Below are positions 55,910 to 64,000 of a stretch of 64,000 bases of DNA, in pieces. How positions within the stretch are numbered: position 1 is the first letter of the stretch; each line of letters starts with the position of its first letter. The notes below the pieces were generated by a model, which made no database searches, was not told where the DNA came from, and saw only the letters and a program-made list of their open reading frames with translations. The stretch lies in NCBI GenBank assembly GCA_964020155.1, contig OZ026546.1:8119879-8183878 (forward strand). Reading direction: 5' to 3'. Position numbers and translations under genes: made by a program. The stretch comes from Chondrilla cf. caribensis. Taxonomy: Eukaryota > Porifera > Demospongiae > Chondrillida > Chondrillidae.

Positions 55910-58098
55910 GTAAATGTTCAGTATATGCATAGTAAACACTATACTACATACCTTACACCACCTGATGTACCACCATTTTATGTGCTACTGTAGTAATGTA
56001 TTGTATATACATAAAGTAGATAATATTATAATGCATGCAGCATACATGTGTACCATAATGCCTAATAAGGTACTTGTGCATACATACTATGTGTAACAGT
56101 TCAGTGCAGTACCAAGCATACAGATGTATGTACATAATCGAATGATGAATATTTGTGGACCAACATAGTGGAGCCTATGGTAGTAGTAGTGTTATTGCGA
56201 CAATCAGTGTTGTGTGTTTGTGAAATGTAGTGATTTCATGTACAGGGATCAGTTGTTTATTTTCCGTTTTCTGTTCTACAATATACAGTTCATGCTGACC
56301 CCACCATCTCCACATCCACTCCTACTCCATGTTATGGAGATGTAGTGACTCTAGTGTGTCACCATCCTGAGGTGGCTACCAACCCTGGAAGGTACTTTAC
56401 TACTCAACCAATATGGAGGGAGGATGGTGTAGGGATCACCCCATCTACTGGTATATACCTCCAGCCTGATACATCAGAGGACCTCACTCGTACAACTCTC
56501 CCCATCAACATCACAGTGGACCACTTCAGGAACAAGTCATTCAAATATTCTTGTTTTCTGGTATTAGCTGTGCCTGTGGGTGAATTAGAAACTAGTGGAG
56601 CAGTCCCTGTTGACCCTGTTGGTGAGTGTACAGTGTATGTGTACATATAGTTGGTGCTCATCATACACATAATATTGTGCACAAACATGTACACGCATAC
56701 ATACATGCCTATTCCACTACCCGAGAAGTATGTCTGTTGCTCACACAAGTATTGGACACTGCAAATGTGTGTGGGAGTGCCACACACACTTGCATGTCTA
56801 CATCATCACTGACACAATATTCCAGACCTTCACCAGAATGTACACACTGTACACAGTACAAGTACTCCACAGGTGCATGCAAGATTCCTCACTGGGTTAC
56901 ATCGTACCTACTACTGCCTGTGTGTCTATGTCGTTACACATATGTACGTACATCACACAGTACTTGATGCTTGTGGTGTAAGCATCACCTCCTCATCCCG
57001 GGTTAGTTACATTCCCTCTCAGTTTGCCTTGCCTATACAGGTGGACTCACATTCATAAACACATGTATGCATCAAGTAAACACAATGATGTGTACTGTAT
57101 TTGACTAATTGATATTATCACATCCATGTTTGTGCATGGATGTGATAATATCAATGAACTGGTTAAAATATCGATGAACTGGTTAAAATATCGATAAACT
57201 GGTTAAAATATCGATGAACTGGTTAAAATATCGATAAACTGGTTAAAATATCGATGAACTGGTTAAAATATCGATGAACTGGTTACATGTCCCATGCATA
57301 CATGTATGGGACATGTAACCAGTTGCCTCACGTTCCTGCATACGTACATGCATGAGACATGCACCAAGTTGACTAACATGCATACATGCATGGGACATGT
57401 AACCAGCTGCCTCACATACATTCTGTATATTCCCCAATTTTTCGGCAGCCGTCCAAATAGGGCCAGGCAATTTTCTAATTTTTGAGGAAAAATCACATTC
57501 CCTAAGTTTAGTCTTTGACTATACCTTTTGTCAGCTATAAGGACTGACCATATTTGCTGACAAAGTAGGGAATGTACAGTACTTGTAAGAGACATGTACA
57601 TATATGTACACCACATAGTCCATATTTACCCCCTCTTCAAATAGTCCATCCAGGCTGAAAAGATGGGGAACACAGTTGCTCAGCACCTCCTCCTGCTTCC
57701 TCTGTATCATTTATTTGTCTGCTGTGCACTGGATGGTAGTACTTGTGAGAATACAGAGGGTGTGTGCTTGTCATTGTGGATTTGTCCACCTCAGGATGGT
57801 CTGCTCTACACTAGCTGACTGCCATCAAACCTTATTCACCAATGCAAATGTACATATGTACTTAGTGCAATTTTCCTTTACATTGTGAATACCTTGACTC
57901 CCAAGTACTTAGGATCCATCCCATAAAATTGTACATGTCAAGCAAATTTCCCTTCCCATTACACTGATGTACGTAATCACCATATGTACTTACCATGCTG
58001 TTGGCAATAGCAATTCAATTTTACACTTGTGGGACTTCTTGTGCATATGAGGTAATCCTCCATAATTGTACAATTATTTATACACCTGCATGCACGCA

Positions 58099-58175
<77 letters not shown>

Positions 58176-58187
58176 TGTACATACACA

Positions 58188-58258
<71 letters not shown>

Positions 58259-61200
58259 ATGACAGACCCATGCAATCAGGTGCCTGTATTCCTACTGTAG
58301 AAACAAGCAGGCCAACAAGGTGGCTGTTTGCTGGGCCGTGCTGAATAGTTCAGGCATGCATACATATGTTGCTACATTGGTATGCTGTACATGTATTTAC
58401 GTCCATTTTCATTTAATTCTTGCACTTCGTTCTTATCATGTACTGGTGTCCTGTTAACATGTACGTACTAGTGTACTGTTGACATGTACGTGGTTCTGTT
58501 CCAGTGTGTTCTGCACACCTGAAGCTGCTATTGTGTAGGGTGTACGTATGGGATCACTTGTGGTATAGGGTGTATGGGATCACTTAGTGTATCACTTAGC
58601 CCCAATAGTTGTATGAAATGCAGTGTCTACGTGTACTTTTATTGTACAGACCTGACCCCACCTCACATCACAAACCTGGACCCTCTGGAGTCCTCCATGA
58701 CTGTTAGATGGACCCCCCAACCCTGCAAATATCCAGTGCAGTACAGAGTATCCTGGATGTACACCAATGATGATGGTACTACTACTACTGGGAGTGGAGT
58801 CTCAGACCAGGTCACCAACTACACTATCCTAACCAGTGTACAAGGAGTGTATACTGTGTCAGTCCAAGCTGTTGATGGAGTGGGTAATGTAGGACCAGCA
58901 ACTAGTGAAGTAGTGAGGTCCAGTGAGTACTAACTCCACACTCTGTGTCTTGATGATAGTGTGATGGTCAATTCTTCTCTCTTCAGCCTACCCTCGACCC
59001 ACTGCTGATGCTTCTCCTTGTGACGGCAGGTCACTTGTTCTAACATGTCTAGTCAGTGGACTACACAATGATAGGAGATCACATTTCATCTGGATGAACG
59101 GGAATGGCCCACTTGATACCTCTGATCTGTACTCCTTTGTTGGCCCTAAGTTTATGATAGCTAACGTCAGTGCAATCAGTAATAGGGAGAACAAGGCTAT
59201 CCGATGTAGTGAAGTCTTAAACAATGGAATAGTAATTACAGGAGAAGTGTACATGGTGGAACCACTCGGTATTTGCTCATACAGTACGTATGCAATAATA
59301 ATACATATGTGTTATGTTGGAATTGTATTTGCTTCATTCGTTTGTTTACATATGAATCTATAATTATGTATAATATTGCATATCCCCTACCAATTTGTAC
59401 CAGTTGTGTAGATAACACCAATCTGTCTTTTGCTGTGCATGTGTACTTGTTGAATACCATTAGAACTAACTGTTCATTGCATGTATTGCATGTATGTAAT
59501 GATGTTGTGTCCTGACCTGGTGAATGATTATGAATGATGGACAATTTATACTGCATATATGCGCATAGCTTAATACAAATATATGCAATAGAAATATGTT
59601 TACTAATTTCCTACCTTGTTCTCACGTAATTAATCCTAGCAATGAAACCTGTCTGGTGACCTGTGTTGTATCACTGACCTGTGCTACATGGCTTATGTAC
59701 ACTCAGTTTTTCCTTTGATCTAACCCTCAACCAGGATACAAGTACATATGTGTTCCTGTTACAGTATCTTTGGAGCATTTATGCTTTTCATGCATCACTA
59801 AGTGTGTCTTTATTGCCTATAGCACCTACAAAAGACAGTGGACCCAATACAATTACTCCAGCAGTTGCTGTAATCGTAGTTCCTGTGGTCACTATTGCTG
59901 TTACTATAACAGTAATAGTGGTACTGATTGCTGGTGTAGGAGTGTATTGTCGGAAGAGAAAAAATCATGGACTATACGATGCTAGGGTACGTGTACATGG
60001 CATGACATGTCTGTGTGTCTACTGTAGATTGTACAAAATTTTCGACACTAACATATGTAGTTTCATGTGGTTGTAGTGTAAGTGTACTCTACACATACAT
60101 GTGTGCAATCATCCCTCTCTAGAAACAAGATGTACAACCCAATGCTCCAACCAGTGGTGATCAGACCAGAGCAGTCTATTATGCTCAAGTTGGTTTTGAA
60201 GGTTTTCAACCTGTCCCTGCTCCTCCTGTGGAGGTAGTGACATATGCTAATCCAATCGCAGTAGGAGAGAGAGAAGTATGTTCAGTGTTGACTATTGTGT
60301 ATGCATGTATATCTGAATCCACTTGTACATGTCAGGTTGAGAATGATGATACTGAACCAGGATTGCCTCCTAAACAAAGACTTCTTGAATGTAAGACATG
60401 TCCACATTCGATGTATTCATAGCTTTTGTTCATGTACATACATATGTGGTGTATTTAAGCTAAGAAATTTAGATCTGATGTTGGTGATACTTTCAATACC
60501 ATGGGACTGGAATATGTCATTGACATGGAAACAGGAGGAGTCCCACACTTCACTGTAAAGTGCAATGGCATCCATTTTGTTGTCACCTGTGTGTACACTT
60601 CATCTGATGTGACACTTCAAGATGTCAGCCATGTTGTTGAAGCCAAACAAGTGACTGGCTCCACCACTGGTCTCCTGATATCAAACCAGCCCACCATCCC
60701 ATCCGAGTACCTCCTAACACTGGAGGATGATGGTTGTCAGTTTGTACCTGTTGGTGGGTATGGAGAGGAAGGATGGGAGGACAGGATGATTGACAAGTTT
60801 AAAGATGTCTTCTCAAAGGTAACTAACAATGACAGTGAGGTCAGTCCCTCCATCTTGACAGTACATTGTACAAGGTGGTGGTTGACATGATTCACTACCT
60901 CTCATTACAGAGTGAAGACCTCCCAACCTCTGAACAGGAGACCACTCCTCTATCAGATACTCGGTCTCCAGTTATCCAGCCAAGAACTGCTCTGACACGA
61001 CTCTTGGTGTGTTTATTTTGTTGTTTACATGTTCATAGCTCAACTCTGTTCTTACCAACAAATTTAGAGTTCATTTACCAACCACTTAGAGTCCTGTTGG
61101 GTTCACTATCCAAAAGAGGAAGAATGCACCTGTTGGAGATTGGGTGGAGTCTGAGGAAGAGACAACTGTAAGTACTGTCATCACATGTCTAAAGGGATGT

Positions 61201-64000
61201 AATGTAAGGTCATTTCCACTATCTGTTGTGTAGTCATCTCGAGATTTCCACTCTGTTAGCTTGCACCAAGACTCTGAGGTGAGCGAGTACACACATGTAA
61301 CTGAAACTAGTTAAACTCACATTACATACGTACGTAGATCAGTAAGTACAGTACGTGTGCTTATAAATTACATCTAAGCTTCCAGTCCAGTATAATACTT
61401 ACCTGGCAGTCATTTGGATCTGTGTCAATTATTGTGGAATGTTCGTCAATTTCCTGTTCGCTAGATATTGTAGGAGTATACATTTGTAATATCTTTATTT
61501 GTAAATGCAATTACCTTGTATTCAACGTAATCTCTACCTCTCATTGCAGAGTGATCGCCTTCCAAGCCCTGTGCAGATATCCAACCCGTCTTCATCTGAT
61601 CACCAATTTCCACAACCTGTCCTCTCCAGGGCAGCTGATGAGGATGTCAAGGTCAGCTCCTTTGACTGTACATAACACTTAACCTCAACCATACAACTGT
61701 CCTGTGCTCTTTCTGCAATGCCGTGTGGTTGTTTGATGTATTACCAATTGTATGACTTGTATGTGTAACCAGTTACACATCGCTAGCCTACTTATATATA
61801 TATATATATATAGCCCAAATATCCTTTCATGTTTGACTTGCACTCCCAAAATACACTGCATCCTGTTTAGGGCAATTGTGAAAATTAATTTGCAACACTT
61901 TTCAAATATACTGTAAGATATGTACGTATTTCTCTCATCTCTCCACCTCCCTTCACAGACTCATGATGACCAGTTCAGGTCTCCAGTGAGTGACATCACC
62001 CCACTATATACATTACATGGTGTGCACATCCATCCTCCTCATTCTCAATGTCCTACATGTAGGATGGATGTACTACCACCATTGTTGGTGGTCAGTACTC
62101 AATGCACATGCCTCCAGTCACCAGTGGATTGTTTATGTCATCCTTCGAGTGCCAACTGTCTGATGAGGACGAGGTGTTCCATAAGAGGGTGAGTGTTGCA
62201 TTGAGTAATAACCATAGTATGCATATTGCTGAGTGAAACATAGATGATCATTCATGCCTAAAACTCCTGTATATATAACTATCTGATGGTTACCTCCAGG
62301 TCCCCCAGGAGGATGTGGAGGAAGAGGAGGCAATGCCCATCCCAGTACAAGAAACCCCACTGACTACCTGTCCTCCACCATCAACTGCTGCCTCTATTGC
62401 CAACCTTGAGTATCCAGAGGAACCACTTCCTACAGCTGCTTCTGTTGCCAGTGAAGAATGTCTGGAACCGCTACCGATGGCTCTCACTGATTCCTCTCAT
62501 GAGTATCTCGATGCAGTGAAGGTGGACAATTCCCGCATCAATCCTGAACAAACCCCTGTGGTATGTGTGTGGAGCTATGTACATATGTTCTCATCCCTTG
62601 CTTGTGTATGTAGTGTGTGTACACTACATACAGTTTATCGTGCCACGTATGTGCTGTATATGTGTGCACATTTCAATCACACAATAGTAGTGTTTTTAGG
62701 CTAGATTGGTGAGCCTACATAAAGTGATGAAGATACACTTTTGCCTGTGATAGGCCATATTTCTGAGCAGCCAATTTTCCTTGGGTATTTAGTAAATTTG
62801 ATCTAACATTTTACCCCTGTAAATTGGGTTGATAATAAGTGAATTTAGATGTCAGTATTTGAGTCAGACATCTTGTCTGGAAAAGATGGCCAACCCAACA
62901 CTTACTGAATCCTTGCTATTTCAAGTCTGAATGCTATTTTCAGCATTATAGTGAGTTGACGAAGTGAATACATACATAATATATTCTACAAGATGTTAAC
63001 CCTCATCATTTCTCACATGATTACTTATTGTATCATCTAATACTGACAGTGTTTCGTGTATTCTCCATCTACCCCATATACACCCATACATGTGTATATA
63101 CACATGCACACACAGGCACACACACATAAGTACATGTACACACATTTCACAGTATTTAACTGTATGTTTGAACTATTGTGCGTATATTGAAAGCACTGTA
63201 GTTAACTGCAGGCTTACCTCCCGAGCCAATGAGCAATATTGCTTGTTCCGTGGTTCCTATCACCAAAAACCAAAACCTGCTCTGGCACGACATGTTATGT
63301 TCATACATGTACATACAGTGTATGTATGTGTGTGTGTAGTGTGTACCTGCATGTGTACATTATTGCTACCATGTATTTTGTTCATTGTAGTGTGTATGTA
63401 CAAACACATGTACATGCATCCAACTTTACAGTGATTCTACCTATGTACTGTAGAGATTTGAACACACGGATGTCAGTGACATGGAAAGTTTGCCCAACTC
63501 AAAGATGAAAGAAATTCATTTTATCTCTGACATCTCACCATGGAGAAGTTTGATGTCCTTACATCAAACAAGAGTTTGTAAACTAACAAGATACTTTGAA
63601 CCATTCTCTCGCTCTTGGCTAATACCTGTAGAAGAAAACAAAGTATGTTCACTTCTGTTTTTCTGTAGTCCACTAGTGTGTGCTGTATCAGTGAACTGTG
63701 GTTTGTGCATACCCTGTGCATGTGTACCTACATTCAGGTAATAATTAAGATTCAAAATGAATGAAATTAATACCATCATGCAGTGTGTGATCTTTCATAT
63801 CATTGCACTCCAACTTGGTATCAGTGAACTGTGGTTTGTACATGTCCTGTACATGTGTACCTATTTGAACTTAACTTTGATCAACCAGGATTCAATCATT
63901 TCTGAAACCATGGACTTGCCCCCAGTGAACCAAACACCAACACAGTTCAGTGGGAAGACTTATGGCTTTTTTGGTGGTCTTAAAACACCTCAGAATCCCT
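55855..64000 (+). CDS. Gene D: Ig/FN3 receptor with long cytoplasmic region (3' incomplete)
   Basis: Predicted join: 55855-55909, 56289-56621, 58650-58922, 58987-59268, 59823-59986, 60123-60275, 60336-60390, 60460-60818, 60911-61006, 61090-61167, 61234-61278, 61550-61651, 61959-61985, 62096-62188, 62300-62560, 63454-63642, 63889-64000 (window end). Every join is in frame, at least 892 aa. Layout: signal peptide, Ig, FN3, Ig, TM, ITIM-type exon, unknown domain, then small acidic and Ser/Pro-rich exons in phase 0. It lacks the second FN3 of A and B. The 5' half is a duplicate of gene A; the 3' half is related to gene C. Likely a signalling receptor that recruits partners through its long tail; no catalytic domain is visible. 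Confidence 0.76.
56289..56621 (+). CDS. Gene D exon 2, Ig-like domain 1
   Basis: 111 codons, phase 1-1. Cysteines in VTLVCHHPE and FKYSCFLVL, tryptophan in PIWREDG. Confidence 0.86.
57108..57290. repeat. 21-bp hairpin plus 20-bp tandem repeat
   Basis: Perfect inverted arms 57108-57128 and 57135-57155 (ATTGATATTATCACATCCAT and onward), followed by about seven copies of ATGAACTGGTTAAAATATCG. Not present at the equivalent place in gene A (about 5582). Confidence 0.85.
58095..58256. repeat. (CA)n microsatellite
   Basis: Two long CA runs with a short interruption in the large intron of gene D. Confidence 0.95.
58650..58922 (+). CDS. Gene D exon 3, FN3 domain
   Basis: 91 codons, phase 1-1. Like gene A exon 3 with two extra residues (CKYPVQYRVSW). 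Confidence 0.86.
58987..59268 (+). CDS. Gene D exon 4, Ig-like domain 2
   Basis: 94 codons, phase 1-1. The first third is nearly the same as gene A. The middle (WMNGNGPLDTSDLYSFVGPK) is quite different. Confidence 0.84.
59529..59750 (+). repeat. Dispersed repeat R1, copy 4
   Basis: Lies in the intron where A and B have their second FN3 exon. Confidence 0.8.
59823..59986 (+). CDS. Gene D exon 5, transmembrane segment
   Basis: 164 nt, phase 1 to 0. Hydrophobic run (AVAVIVVPVVTIAVTITVIV and onward) ending YCRKRKNHG. Confidence 0.82.
60123..60275 (+). CDS. Gene D exon 6, ITIM-type cytoplasmic exon
   Basis: 51 codons, phase 0-0. VYYAQV fits the ITIM consensus; VTYANP does not. Ends VGERE at the donor, as in A and C. 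Confidence 0.74.
60336..60390 (+). CDS. Gene D exon 7
   Basis: 55 nt, phase 0 to 1, acidic (VENDDTEPG). It makes the phase change needed for exon 8. Confidence 0.62.
60460..60818 (+). CDS. Gene D exon 8, unknown cytoplasmic domain
   Basis: 359 nt, phase 1 to 0. Core KCNGIHFVVTCVYTSSDVTL, QDVSHVVEAKQVTGSTTGLL, DDGCQFVPV and a C-terminal helix. Homologous to gene C exons 35116 and 36987 by sequence pattern, phase and position after the TM. Confidence 0.74.
60911..61006 (+). CDS. Gene D exon 9
   Basis: 32 codons, phase 0-0, Ser/Thr/Pro-rich (SEDLPTSEQETTPLSDTRSP). Related to gene C exon 36360. Confidence 0.65.
61090..61167 (+). CDS. Gene D exon 10
   Basis: 26 codons, phase 0-0. The acceptor at 61088-61089 is preferred to the upstream one (61070), which leads to a stop in this frame. 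Confidence 0.58.
61234..61278 (+). CDS. Gene D exon 11
   Basis: 15 codons, phase 0-0 (SSRDFHSVSLHQDSE), GTGTAG acceptor and GTGAGC donor. Confidence 0.55.
61550..61651 (+). CDS. Gene D exon 12
   Basis: 34 codons, phase 0-0, Ser/Pro-rich (SDRLPSPVQISNPSSSD). TTGCAG acceptor, GTCAGC donor. Confidence 0.6.
61959..61985 (+). CDS. Gene D exon 13, 27-nt microexon
   Basis: THDDQFRSP, phase 0-0. Supported by its copy at 48553-48579. Confidence 0.62.
62096..62188 (+). CDS. Gene D exon 14
   Basis: 31 codons, phase 0-0, ending LSDEDEVFHKR. The acceptor GGTCAG at 62090-62095 is chosen because only this frame matches the copy at 48655. Confidence 0.6.
62300..62560 (+). CDS. Gene D exon 15
   Basis: 87 codons, phase 0-0, acidic and proline-rich (VPQEDVEEEEAMPIPVQET), with tyrosines LEYPEEP and HEYLDAV. 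Two decayed copies lie at 48859 and 49243. Confidence 0.7.
63454..63642 (+). CDS. Gene D exon 16
   Basis: 63 codons, phase 0-0: SDMESLPNSKMKEIHFISD ... SRSWLIPVEENK. No domain recognised. The end of this exon is fused into the pseudogene at 49055-49131. Confidence 0.62.
63889..64000 (+). CDS. Gene D exon 17 (runs off window)
   Basis: Acceptor CAACCAG, phase 0, DSIISETMDLPPVNQTPTQF and onward, open to the window end. Confidence 0.55.

Larger units (their letters stand above)
51553..59268. repeat. Segmental duplication, second copy
   Basis: Collinear with 1-8663 in the same direction: GT tract, R1, flank, signal exon, Ig 1, large intron, FN3, Ig 2. Differences are clean insertions and repeat-number changes. 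Confidence 0.9.

Overview
This is an intron-rich animal nuclear contig: GT-AG introns, many (GT)n/(CA)n tracts, minisatellites, and LINE, SINE, piggyBac and MITE debris. The modular Ig/FN3 receptors, death-domain relics and overall texture suggest a sponge (probably a demosponge) or another non-bilaterian. That placement is inference. There are no bacterial-type operons. The exons below were found by reading splice signals, codon phase and comparison between copies inside the window, so the models are predictions without transcript support.

The window is dominated by a tandem cluster of related type I membrane receptors built from Ig-like and fibronectin-III (FN3) modules, almost one module per phase 1-1 exon. 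Gene A (4326-12074, alternative ends to 14856): signal peptide, Ig, FN3, Ig, FN3, TM, short tail. Gene B (16370-24720) has the same layout, plus a dead FN3 exon and a dead Ig exon, the latter interrupted by a minisatellite. Gene C (27249-40820; first exon not found): Ig, FN3, Ig, FN3, then either one of three tandem TM-plus-tail cassettes or a further FN3, another TM and a long cytoplasmic region ending at 40820. Gene D (55855 to beyond 64000): signal peptide, Ig, FN3, Ig, TM and a long many-exon cytoplasmic region. Every join in the main models keeps frame (A 531 aa, B 517 aa, C long form about 1130 aa plus a missing first exon, D at least 892 aa).

The tails suggest signalling. One exon type in A, C and D carries ITIM-consensus tyrosines. 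The short tails of A, B and C carry NPxY and YxxPhi motifs, and in A and B these form an ITAM-like pair. C and D share an unrecognised cytoplasmic domain (two copies in C, one in D). A clustered, rapidly rearranging Ig/FN3 receptor family with inhibitory-type and activating-type tails resembles invertebrate allorecognition or innate immune receptor complexes (for example Hydractinia Alr). That role is a hypothesis.

Between C and D (41-51.4 kb) lie a piggyBac relic with TTAA target sites (41241-42230), foldback elements, a degraded gene copy with two death-domain exons (46.0-49.9 kb) and a reversed LINE fragment (50.6-51.4 kb). The first 8.7 kb and 51.55-59.27 kb are direct-orientation copies of one segment, so A and D share their 5' halves. 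Differences between the copies date several insertions and repeat expansions after the duplication.
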